Shown here piece after piece: positions 40,425-48,156 of a stretch of DNA of 64,000 bases (positions within the stretch are counted from its first letter, which is position 1; every line of letters begins with the position of its first letter). Location of the stretch: contig NZ_CP077077.1 in the NCBI RefSeq assembly GCF_019139675.1, positions 4,278,001 through 4,342,000 on the forward strand, written 5' to 3'. Origin of the DNA: Pseudomonas maumuensis (GTDB lineage Bacteria; Pseudomonadota; Gammaproteobacteria; Pseudomonadales; Pseudomonadaceae). A model generated the notes under the pieces. The model did not search any database and was not told the origin of the DNA. It was given only the letters and a program-made list of their open reading frames with translations. A program made the translations under genes and the position numbers.

Positions 40425-41237
40425 TTAGTTAACTTTGCGTGACTTCGAGCGCATCTTGACCGCCATGCCCGCCATTTCGTCGTACAGCCGCTGAGGCGTC
40501 TGGCATTTGAGTTGCCAGGCCTGACGCCCGGCCTCATGGGGCAGGATGAGGAATTCGCCGGCAGCCACCCGATCATGAATGTATTCAGCGATATCGGCAG
40601 CGTTGATCGGCGACCCTTCCAGCAGCTTGCCCACCTGCGCCTTCATCGCCGGGTCAGGTCCGCGGAACGAATCGAGCAGATTGGTCTGGAAGAACGACGG
40701 ACATACCACATGCACCGCCACCTCAACCTGGCGTAGTTCCACCAGCAGGCTCTCGGACAACGCCAGCACACCGGCCTTGGCCACGTTGTAGTTACTCATG
40801 CCCGGCCCCTGCATCAACGCCGCCATCGAGGCGATGTTGATGATCCGCCCACGGCTGCGCTCGAGCAGGGGCAGGAACGCCTTACAGCCCTTGACCACCC
40901 CCATCAGGTTGACCGCGATCTGCCAGTCCCAGTCTTCCAGGGACAGCTCGGCGAAGAATCCGCCTGAGGCCACTCCGGCATTGTTGACGATCACATCGAT
41001 GCCGCCGAACTTCTCCTCGCAGGCCTGGGCCAGGGCAGTCAGCTGACTGTAGTCGCGCACGTCGCAACGCTGAGTGAAACCCTCACCACCCGCTTGGCGT
41101 ACTAGCGCCAGGGTTTCGCGCAAGCCCGCCTCGTTGACGTCCGCCAGAGCCAGGTGCCAACCCTCCCGGGCCCAACGCAAGGCGATCTCGCGACCGAGAC
41201 CAGAGCCTGCACCGGTGATCATGATGCGGTTTTGCAT
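40425..41237 (-). CDS. Short-chain dehydrogenase/reductase
   Basis: A 270-residue classical SDR with TGAGSGLGREIALRWA, NNAGVASGG, the catalytic Ser in NIASMAALMQG and the YxxxK pair in SNYNVAKAGVLALS. Substrate unknown. I start at ATG 41237 (MQNRIMITGAG), where the Rossmann fold begins; a 15-residue upstream extension is possible but lacks a better ribosome binding site. The C-terminal end is rich in basic residues (KMRSKSRKVN). Likely monocistronic between rsmI and the DUF3309 gene. Confidence 0.85.
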   Translation of the reverse strand: MQNRIMITGAGSGLGREIALRWAREGWHLALADVNEAGLRETLALVRQAGGEGFTQRCDVRDYSQLTALAQACEEKFGGIDVIVNNAGVASGGFFAELSLEDWDWQIAVNLMGVVKGCKAFLPLLERSRGRIINIASMAALMQGPGMSNYNVAKAGVLALSESLLVELRQVEVAVHVVCPSFFQTNLLDSFRGPDPAMKAQVGKLLEGSPINAADIAEYIHDRVAAGEFLILPHEAGRQAWQLKCQTPQRLYDEMAGMAVKMRSKSRKVN

Positions 41238-41391
41238 GGGGGCGAGCCTTGTTCTGACTGATGTTGGGTCAAGTCTAATCAAGGCTTGGACGGGAGGCAG
41301 GATTCATCAGGGTAGTGAATGGGCAGGTATGACTGCGTGGTCAGGTCCGGCTCTTTCACGGGGCAAACTTGCCCCAAGAAAGAACCAAGTG

Positions 41392-41419
41392 GAATCTTTC
41401 GCAAACGGCGAGAGTCCGA
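41392..41419 (+). promoter_or_regulatory. Possible AlgU (sigma-22)-type promoter for the DUF3309 gene
   Basis: GAATCT, 17 bases, then TCCGA resembles the GAACTT-N16/17-TCTGA pattern of extracytoplasmic AlgU promoters, about 60 bases before the small membrane protein. The -35 match is imperfect. Confidence 0.3.
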
Positions 41420-41477
41420 GTAAGCAAGAGGCCAGCCGTCCGAGGCCCTTGACCCACAACCACGCAAGGACTCTGTC

Positions 41478-41630
41478 ATGACCACGATTCTCATCATCAT
41501 CCTGATCCTTCTACTGATTGGTGGCTTACCGGTCTTCCCGCACTCACGCAGCTGGGGCTACGGCCCATCCGGCATTGTCGGCGTGGTGCTGGTGATTCTG
41601 TTGGTGCTGTTGCTGTTAGGCATGGTCTAG
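41478..41630 (+). CDS. DUF3309 small membrane protein
   Basis: A 50-residue protein starting MTTILIIILILLLIGGLPVF, then SRSWGYGPSGIVGVVLVILL and VLLLLGMV. Two hydrophobic spans flank a glycine/aromatic loop, the DUF3309 pattern; such proteins are common in bacteria, often stress-induced, and of unknown function. A weak AAGGA lies 8 bases upstream of the ATG. Two hairpins follow the gene. Confidence 0.8.
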   Translation: MTTILIIILILLLIGGLPVFPHSRSWGYGPSGIVGVVLVILLVLLLLGMV

Positions 41631-41643
41631 CTCCTGAAAACGA

Positions 41644-41669
41644 ATTAACCGCGCCGAAGCGCGGTTAAT
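41644..41669 (+). terminator. Palindrome downstream of the DUF3309 gene
   Basis: ATTAACCGCGC and GCGCGGTTAAT form a perfect 11-bp stem with CGAA loop, 13 bases after the DUF3309 stop. No U-run follows, so transcription might continue to the second hairpin. Confidence 0.6.
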
Positions 41670-41673
41670 GCGC

Positions 41674-41709
41674 CCCTGCGAGGGCTATGCTTTCGCAGGG
41701 TGTTTTCTT
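41674..41709 (+). terminator. Intrinsic terminator between DUF3309 and the RHS island
   Basis: CCCTGCGA and TCGCAGGG form a stem followed by TGTTTTCTTC. It isolates the RHS island from upstream transcription. Confidence 0.75.
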
Positions 41710-41820
41710 CCGCAAACCATCATCCTGAACGACGACGATATTGCAAAATAACGGTGAAGATAGATTTTTACCGATCCAGCATTATGTAACACAGGGCGAT
41801 ACTACCTACGTTGTTGAATT

Positions 41821-41850
41821 GATGACCTCCCACCAAAAAAGGAAGTCATC
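41821..41850 (+). promoter_or_regulatory. RBS-sequestering hairpin before the 310-residue gene
   Basis: GATGACCTCC and GGAAGTCATC pair over 9 of 10 positions with loop CACCAAAAAA; the 3' arm holds the Shine-Dalgarno AAGGAAG and ends directly at the ATG (41851). The GGA lies at the loop/stem border. Confidence 0.55.
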
Positions 41851-42783
41851 ATGAGCATTACAGCAAACCAATGGCTGAGCCGGTTCCGCGTTGATATCAC
41901 ATCCAATTCCAATCGCATTTACGCCAACGGCCGCCAGCAGGTAGAAGTCACCGTCACCGTGGAGCCCCGTAGTGGGCAGACCGTCACAGAAGAACAACTC
42001 GATAGCATCGCGCTGTTGGAGATCGACGAAAACGGCGAATTCCTGATACTCAATGACCTGTTAATAGCGCGTAACAAGCGCAATGAGCGCTACGAAGCCC
42101 ACGCAGCAAGAGGTAGTAATCCGCAAAACCTGCTCGCGTCGACCAGCGCTACCCGCCACCGGAAGTTCTACGTCAGTTCCAGACACCGTGGCGGTACGCT
42201 GAGCACCATCTACGCCGGCATCTACATGAACCAAGATACGCACTTCGAAACGAATGTCGCACCGTTCAAATCGTCTGCCGTCATCGAGTCAGTCACACCT
42301 CATCGCTTTAGCGCGGAGCACTTTGAGCTGAACTGTTTGGACCTGTTGAACAAAGGTAACTGGGACATTGACGAGTATCAATTCGCCTTCCGTGACCCTA
42401 ACTACCGCATCGCCAAGAGTATTGCGTATGGCGTTCCCGCTGCGACCTCGTTCCACAGGCAGACTGTCAACAACAACAGCTGGTACACCTTCAATACTGC
42501 TGACGGTTATCGGAGCTACTGCACTGCCTACTCTCTTGACTCGACATTCAAGGATGAGTTTCACCTTTACATTCCCCAGGTTGAAGTCAACAAGAGGCCG
42601 GGGCAGCTCACCTTGCTGCGTATGAAGGAGCGGATAGATGCCAAGTTGATCAGTGGCATGCCGGTGTCCGAATGGGCCGGGGACAGCATCTGGGGAATCA
42701 TCGATCAGCACGGCAATGAACATATTGTCAAATTCTTCGCTATCGATGCAGGCAATCTGATCAGTTTCAAAATGCATTACTGA
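41851..42783 (+). CDS. Unrecognised protein, RHS-island companion
   Basis: A 310-residue protein I do not recognise. It begins MSITANQWLSRFRVDITSNS without a signal peptide or membrane span. Residues about 10-60 (RVDITSNSNRIYANGRQQVEVTVTVEP, LDSIALLEIDENGEFLILND) are alternately polar/hydrophobic beta strands, like an immunoglobulin-like/invasin-type sandwich; that fold is inference. The middle (about 100-200) has many Thr, Asn, Tyr and Phe, and the C-terminus reads HIVKFFAIDAGNLISFKMHY. The next gene starts 71 bases downstream with its own AGGA. The position right before the two RHS genes suggests a role with them: a chaperone, carrier or surface partner are all possible. Ribosome binding site AAGGAAG is buried in a hairpin (41821-41850). 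Confidence 0.6.
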   Translation: MSITANQWLSRFRVDITSNSNRIYANGRQQVEVTVTVEPRSGQTVTEEQLDSIALLEIDENGEFLILNDLLIARNKRNERYEAHAARGSNPQNLLASTSATRHRKFYVSSRHRGGTLSTIYAGIYMNQDTHFETNVAPFKSSAVIESVTPHRFSAEHFELNCLDLLNKGNWDIDEYQFAFRDPNYRIAKSIAYGVPAATSFHRQTVNNNSWYTFNTADGYRSYCTAYSLDSTFKDEFHLYIPQVEVNKRPGQLTLLRMKERIDAKLISGMPVSEWAGDSIWGIIDQHGNEHIVKFFAIDAGNLISFKMHY

Positions 42784-42853
42784 TTCGCCAATAACGCAGG
42801 GCGTTCGTCCAAGCGTCGAACGCCTGCTCAATACCGAGCTTCAGGATGCCCCC

Positions 42854-45463
42854 ATGAGCCAAGCCATATTCCATTCCCAGGCAGGTAACTTCCTGGAATT
42901 TATCAAAACCGGCGTAGACGCGCGCACCGGGCAATTCACCGTCGCCCTGGCGCTGCCTTTGCCCCCCGCCAATCAGCTTTGCGGACCGACAATGGCCATT
43001 ACCTTGGCCTTCAACATGCTGGGATCGACCGTCAACCGCGGCTACGGTGCGGGTTGGAGCCTCGCGTTGTCCGAGATCAGCCTCGACCAGAACAGCCCCA
43101 AGCTGAGCCTTGGCTCCGGCGAGCAGTTCGCCATCGATTTGAAACACTCATCGTTTGAACCCGGTCAGTCACTGCGGCTTCTCGACCAAAAGCTCAATGC
43201 CTTGAACGTCATTCCCCAAGTCGATGGCAGCGTGCGGGTCATCAAGAAATCAGGAGAATGCGAAATCCTGCGCAAGCAGCAGGCCAGCAGCGCTCGCTAC
43301 ATGTTGGAGGAAATGCGTTCACCAGAAGGTCGCCGGCTGTATTTCAAGTGGCTGCCGCATGGGGACGATGACTACGTTTTGGAAGCGGTACGAGACGAGC
43401 AGCGGACACTACTCGACGTTGCCAATGCGGGGACGGATGTCACACTGACATTGAACCCGCAATCCGCAAAAAGTACCGCCCTGACACTGTCGGTGAGCAA
43501 CGACCGACTCACCGCCATTGCGCTCCCAGGCCTGACAAACCCGCTCGAGATCGAGTACAGCATCGTTTCGCTGGGGGATGTGGGTCATTTGCAGTTGCCC
43601 ACTCGCGTGACCAGCCCTTTAGGGGCAACCGACAGCATTCAATGGGCAGCAGACAACGATGGCCATCAGTTGCCTGAAGGGGCTGCGTTCCCTTACTTGC
43701 CGAGGGTCAGCGTATGGACCCATTCGAGTGGCAGCCCTCACACCGAACTGACGCACACCTATCAATGGATCGGTGCGCACAATTACCTCGGCTTTGGCAG
43801 TGATCAGGCCTTCGACTGGCAAGCGGGCCGGGACAACCTGTACGAGGTCAACAATGCGTACCATTACCAGGTTGTGGAAACACTTACCGATGGGGCTGGA
43901 CAACCGTTAGGCACCATCGACCGCACCTGGAACCGCTTTCACCTGCTGGTCAGCGAATCGACACGTAAAGGCGCCTGCGAAATACTCAACACCACGGTCT
44001 ACGGCGTGGACCCAGCGCTGACTTGGGAACAGCAACCGGCCTGGTGCCAACTGCCGCGCGAAATATCGACGACGTACATCGACCATGCAGCCAAAGACGT
44101 CAGTCGCACGGAAACCACCAGCTACCAGTACGATGATCATGGCAACATCATCCATGTCCGCCACCCGACGGGGGTCGAGGAGTTCACCACCTATTACCCT
44201 GCCGAAGGCGCCGAGGGGTGCCCACCCGACCCGCTGGGCATGGTGCGCTTCATCAAGCGCAAAAGCACTCACCCCGCAAAGCCGAGCGGCGACGCTCCGA
44301 CCCTGAGCACAACTTACTCCTATCAGGCGCTGGCTTCGCTGATCGAGGGGGAAGCCGCGCACATCGTGATCGCCAGCGAAAGCCTGATAGACGAGCAGGA
44401 TGGCCGTGTGCTGGAGCAGACCCGGCAGTCATTCGTAACCACGCCCGGCCCCACTTATGGGCGCGAACTGAAAACCATCACCACGCTCAACGGCAAGCCC
44501 ACCGCCACGCAATATGCATACACCTTGACCGACCTCAAACTGATCAGCGAAACCAGTACCATCGGTTTCGAACAAGACGAGGAACACCGCAGCACCACTA
44601 CCAGCGCGCAATGCCTGCATAACGGTCAAACCATCTGGACACGCAGCGAAAGCGGTGTCGTGACCCGCTACGAATACGATGCTATCGGCCGTATCGTACG
44701 CACCGTCAACGCGCTGAACAGCCCATTCCAGACAGAGCAATTGGTGCGCTATCACTTGGCTGACGAGGTGGCTAAAAGGCTGCAAGCCAACACTACCGAG
44801 CTACCGCTAATGATCGAACAGGTCGAGGTCACCGGGCAGCGCCAGCGTTACTGGCTCGATGGAGACGGACGTACCTTGCGCATCGAAACGGAAGACCTGG
44901 ACCGCTCGCGCGACCTGTTCCGTGAGACTGGCCGCAGCACCTACGATGCCCTTGGTCGCCTCATCAAACAGGCCCACCAGGATTGGCTCGCCCATGGTGC
45001 CGCCGAGCCTCAGGTATCCACCACTACCACGGCTTTCGATGACTGGGGCCAGGAAACCCTGAGCATCAGCGCCGACGGTGTTACCACTCACTTGAAACGT
45101 AGCCCTGTCACCCTGCGCAGCGAACAATGGCAAGAGGCCGGCGACCTCTGTAGCCCTCGCCTGGTGGTACTCAGCAACACCGCCGGCAGCCCTGTCGAGC
45201 AACAGCATCACGATACAGATGGCAACCTGGTGCGCACCCTGAAACTGACGCGCGATGGCCTGAACCGGGTGATCGAAGAACAGCTGATCGCACCCGGTAT
45301 GCCGCCACGGATCACGCGCATGCGCTACGACCACTATTCGCGCGTCGTCGAGAAACACCTGGCCGATGGCACCGTGCTTTCCTGGCAGTTCGCTGCCCAC
45401 AGCGATGGCCAACACCCCGAATCGGTCACTGCGACCCCCGCCGAGCAGGAGCAACAGGCATGA
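42854..45463 (+). CDS. RHS/YD-repeat protein, N-terminal half
   Basis: An 869-residue protein beginning MSQAIFHSQAGNFLEFIKTG, then DARTGQFTVALALPL and GYGAGWSLALSEISLD, which match the N-terminus of large pseudomonad RHS proteins (with SpvB-like domain). YD repeats occur in the second half: TTSYQYDDHGNIIHVRHPTG, TRYEYDAIGRIVRTVNA, STYDALGRLIKQAHQ, MRYDHYSRVVEKHLADG. It has no RHS-associated core (DPxG) and no toxin domain; those are in the next gene. A typical single-gene relative would be about 1,600-1,700 residues, which is the sum of the two genes. It probably forms the front part of a hollow shell together with the second half. CAGGATG before the ATG supports the start at 42854. Confidence 0.85.
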   Translation: MSQAIFHSQAGNFLEFIKTGVDARTGQFTVALALPLPPANQLCGPTMAITLAFNMLGSTVNRGYGAGWSLALSEISLDQNSPKLSLGSGEQFAIDLKHSSFEPGQSLRLLDQKLNALNVIPQVDGSVRVIKKSGECEILRKQQASSARYMLEEMRSPEGRRLYFKWLPHGDDDYVLEAVRDEQRTLLDVANAGTDVTLTLNPQSAKSTALTLSVSNDRLTAIALPGLTNPLEIEYSIVSLGDVGHLQLPTRVTSPLGATDSIQWAADNDGHQLPEGAAFPYLPRVSVWTHSSGSPHTELTHTYQWIGAHNYLGFGSDQAFDWQAGRDNLYEVNNAYHYQVVETLTDGAGQPLGTIDRTWNRFHLLVSESTRKGACEILNTTVYGVDPALTWEQQPAWCQLPREISTTYIDHAAKDVSRTETTSYQYDDHGNIIHVRHPTGVEEFTTYYPAEGAEGCPPDPLGMVRFIKRKSTHPAKPSGDAPTLSTTYSYQALASLIEGEAAHIVIASESLIDEQDGRVLEQTRQSFVTTPGPTYGRELKTITTLNGKPTATQYAYTLTDLKLISETSTIGFEQDEEHRSTTTSAQCLHNGQTIWTRSESGVVTRYEYDAIGRIVRTVNALNSPFQTEQLVRYHLADEVAKRLQANTTELPLMIEQVEVTGQRQRYWLDGDGRTLRIETEDLDRSRDLFRETGRSTYDALGRLIKQAHQDWLAHGAAEPQVSTTTTAFDDWGQETLSISADGVTTHLKRSPVTLRSEQWQEAGDLCSPRLVVLSNTAGSPVEQQHHDTDGNLVRTLKLTRDGLNRVIEEQLIAPGMPPRITRMRYDHYSRVVEKHLADGTVLSWQFAAHSDGQHPESVTATPAEQEQQA

Positions 45464-47871
45464 ACAGCGCAGCCATTACCCTAGGCCGTCAGACCTTCGA
45501 CGGCCTTGGTCGCCAGCGTTCGGTGGAAGTCGCCGGACGCACTACCCGATATCACTACCGCCCCGGCCAACTACCTCCGAGCGCCAATACTCTGGCCGAT
45601 GGCCGGCGAGTGGAGTTCGCCTATGAACCACAACTGAACAACGCGCTGCTGCGCACTACGATCGAAGGCGGCAGTACCGAACAACTCGCCTACCACCCAC
45701 GACTGGCTCAACCCGTCGAGGCGCAAGGAAGCTTGGGCACACAGCGCTGGAGCTTTTCCCCGTCCGGCCGACCGATCCAGGAAACGTGGGCCATCGAGGG
45801 TGTCGAGCACAGCAGCCGCTGGCAGGCATCGCTGGGCGGTAAGCCACTGAAAATGGTCGATGCCAACGCCAGCGAACACCTGCGCCAGTACGACGCCTTC
45901 GGCAGGCTGTCGAAGGTCACCGTCGGTGCGGTCGAAACCGCCATCGAGTACGATGCACTCTCACGCACCAATCGAATCACCACGCAGTGTCAGCACACCG
46001 GCTCCCTGGCTCGCCACTTCACCTACGATGCCATGGGCCGTGAAGCCACCTGCACATTCACCCGCACCGATAGCGATGGCATCCGGGTCTTCACCCAGAC
46101 CCTCGGCTATGACGCCTTCGACCAACTCATCCACCGTAGCTGGAACGACGACCAGGAAACGGTCGAGGAGCGCTTCGCCTACGACAGCCGTGGTCGTCTG
46201 GTGCATTACCTGGCTGACGCCGCCGCGGCACCGCGCGACCCGTTCGGCAATGCCATCGTCGAACAACGCTTCGTCTTCAACGCGTTGGACGGCTATCGGC
46301 AAGTCATCAGCACATTCAGTGACGGCAGTGCAGACACCGCCTCTTTCAGCTACGCAGCACATGACCCGTGCCAGGTGGTGGCGATCGAGCACACTCACCC
46401 CAGCTGGCCGGCGCGCATCGAGCTGACCTACGATGCCCATGGCCGACTGATCGCCGACAGCCTGGGTCGTACCCTCGCCTGGGATGCCCATGACCGCCTG
46501 CAGCGGGTCGAGTATGCCGGCAAGACCTGCGAGTACCGCTATACGCCGGACGGCCAATTGCGCGACCGGGTCATCGATGGCGTGCTCAATCGCAGCTTCT
46601 TCAGTGGCAGCCAGCTGACCCATGAACGCCAGGGCGCCAGAACGCTGGAAATCATCGGCGACGGCGGCGACCTGTTTGCCCTGAACAAGGTCACCGAAGG
46701 CGTGCGCCAGACCACCTTGCTCGGCTGCGACAGCCAGGGCAGCGTGCGCATCGTGGCTGGCGAGCGGACATGCCGCATGGTCTACCTCCCCCATGGCGCC
46801 GAGCCGGACAACGACCAGCAGCAACCCTTCGGCTTTGCCGGCGAACGCCGCGAACCGCTGACCGGCTGGTACATCGCCGCCGGCTACCGGCCCTACGACC
46901 CGCTGCTGATGTGCTTCCTCGCACCCGACAGCGAAAGCCCGTTCGGCAAAGGCGGCATCAATGCCTACGCCTACTGCGGCGGTGACCCGGTCAACCGCAT
47001 CGACCCCGATGGGCATAGCTGGCAGACCTGGGCGGTGGCCGGTGTCGGCCTGGCGCTCGCTGCAATCGCCACTGCCGTCAGCCTAGGCGCCGCCAGTGGA
47101 GCGATCGCGGCAGGTGGGCTGCTCACTGCCAGCGGCGCGCTGTCCGTCACCACCGCAGCGCTCAATCTCCTATCGCTCGGCACTGGCGTCGCAGCGATGG
47201 CGCTGGAGGCTCAGAACAAGAATGACAAGGCCGCCAGTATTTTAGGTTGGATATCACTGGGCAGCGGCGTGACAAGCCTGTTGACCGGGATCGGCGGCAC
47301 CAGGGTCGGGCTGCACTCGTTGTCTCCTCGCAAGGCCATTTCCATGCTGAGAGGGAGCGGGAGGATACGCCGAGGTGACACAGTGCCTACGCAAGCCTAC
47401 AAGCTGGCATATGAGAGCGAACTGCTCTACTGGAGGGAGGTGGTTTGGCACAAAAATCTCTGGGGGATGGGTATCAGGAGCTTTGAAACCCACTGCAGCA
47501 GAGTCGGTAGGATGATGAACGCCCAAGGTATCTGGGACGACCCCACTCGTGTCGCCTTGAAAGAAATCGCACCTCGTTTGGCTGACATGCCGGCGGACAC
47601 GCCTATCGTGCTGTTGGCCTGCCTGGGAGGAAAAACCGGTGCGGCTCAGAAAGTAGCCAATGCTTTGCAACGACCGGTAATTGGCTATGACCAAGAGATT
47701 TTTCTGGTCAGTGCAGAACGTATGCGGACAATCGTGCTTGATAGGTGTAACACCACCCTTCCCCAGCAACAGATTTCATTGTGGCGACGCCTTCGGGGAG
47801 AGAAAAGCCCGTTTGAAATCGATTTTCGAAACTTTGAGATCGCGGCGTCCAGAGTTTATGTGCCACGGTAA
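45460..47871 (+). CDS. RHS protein, C-terminal half with variable toxin-like tip
   Basis: An 803-residue protein whose ATG overlaps the stop of the first half as ATGA and has its own CAGGAG 8 bases upstream, so it is translated separately. Residues about 1-500 hold YD repeats (FTYDAMGREATCTFTRTD, FAYDSRGRLVHYLADAA, LTYDAHGRLIADSLGRTLAWD) and end in the RHS core GWYIAAGYRPYDPLLMCFLA then GGDPVNRIDPDG (about 505-518). After that, residues 522-615 are alanine/glycine-rich and hydrophobic (two or three possible spans), as in pre-toxin membrane regions. The last about 190 residues form a tip of lower GC, with DTPIVLLACLGGKTGAAQKVANAL, resembling the CxxG segment of caspase-like folds; this is weak. 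I cannot name its activity. No immunity gene follows. Confidence 0.8.
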   Translation: MNSAAITLGRQTFDGLGRQRSVEVAGRTTRYHYRPGQLPPSANTLADGRRVEFAYEPQLNNALLRTTIEGGSTEQLAYHPRLAQPVEAQGSLGTQRWSFSPSGRPIQETWAIEGVEHSSRWQASLGGKPLKMVDANASEHLRQYDAFGRLSKVTVGAVETAIEYDALSRTNRITTQCQHTGSLARHFTYDAMGREATCTFTRTDSDGIRVFTQTLGYDAFDQLIHRSWNDDQETVEERFAYDSRGRLVHYLADAAAAPRDPFGNAIVEQRFVFNALDGYRQVISTFSDGSADTASFSYAAHDPCQVVAIEHTHPSWPARIELTYDAHGRLIADSLGRTLAWDAHDRLQRVEYAGKTCEYRYTPDGQLRDRVIDGVLNRSFFSGSQLTHERQGARTLEIIGDGGDLFALNKVTEGVRQTTLLGCDSQGSVRIVAGERTCRMVYLPHGAEPDNDQQQPFGFAGERREPLTGWYIAAGYRPYDPLLMCFLAPDSESPFGKGGINAYAYCGGDPVNRIDPDGHSWQTWAVAGVGLALAAIATAVSLGAASGAIAAGGLLTASGALSVTTAALNLLSLGTGVAAMALEAQNKNDKAASILGWISLGSGVTSLLTGIGGTRVGLHSLSPRKAISMLRGSGRIRRGDTVPTQAYKLAYESELLYWREVVWHKNLWGMGIRSFETHCSRVGRMMNAQGIWDDPTRVALKEIAPRLADMPADTPIVLLACLGGKTGAAQKVANALQRPVIGYDQEIFLVSAERMRTIVLDRCNTTLPQQQISLWRRLRGEKSPFEIDFRNFEIAASRVYVPR

Positions 47872-48156
47872 AAGGGACTGGGACCACTTGTTCGTAGCCT
47901 TCATACCGAGCTTCAGGACCGCCAAGCAGAAGCAACGGACGCGAACAGCGCAGCCATTACCTTGAGGCTCGGGCTCCGCACCGGTCTGCGCTGGCCAACA
48001 GCTGACCGTATGGCTTGGACAGTATCCAAGCTCCACACTCAACACCAAACAGGGTCAGGCGCGTTAAGCACCTGACCCTGTGGTTGCTACTGCACTACGA
48101 CTCACTCTTCAGATTTTGCGATAGCTGAGCAATCATTCAAAAGATGACAGCCAGCA
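47872..48156. other. Gap with RHS-derived fragments and hairpins
   Basis: No gene is visible in these 285 bases between the RHS gene and actP. At 47903-47918 there is an exact 16-base copy of the sequence before the first RHS gene (42831-42846). At 47927-47961 there is a copy of the start of the second RHS gene (45446-45480), identical over the last 19 bases. AGGGTCAGG/CCTGACCCT (48051-48079) and GCTTGGA/TCCAAGC (48013-48031) are hairpins that may end RHS transcription. Confidence 0.7.
48051..48079. terminator. Hairpin between the RHS island and actP
   Basis: AGGGTCAGG and CCTGACCCT form a 9-bp stem between convergent genes; no U-run, so function as terminator is uncertain. Confidence 0.4.

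Noticed and set aside
45440..45470. Programmed -1 frameshift joining the two RHS genes
   Set aside because: No slippery heptamer or downstream structure is visible, whereas a CAGGAG ribosome binding site and ATGA overlap are.
47681..47965. Plus-strand 94-codon frame over the end of the RHS gene, as a possible immunity gene
   Set aside because: It lies mostly within the toxin tip in another frame and has no start signal or motif.
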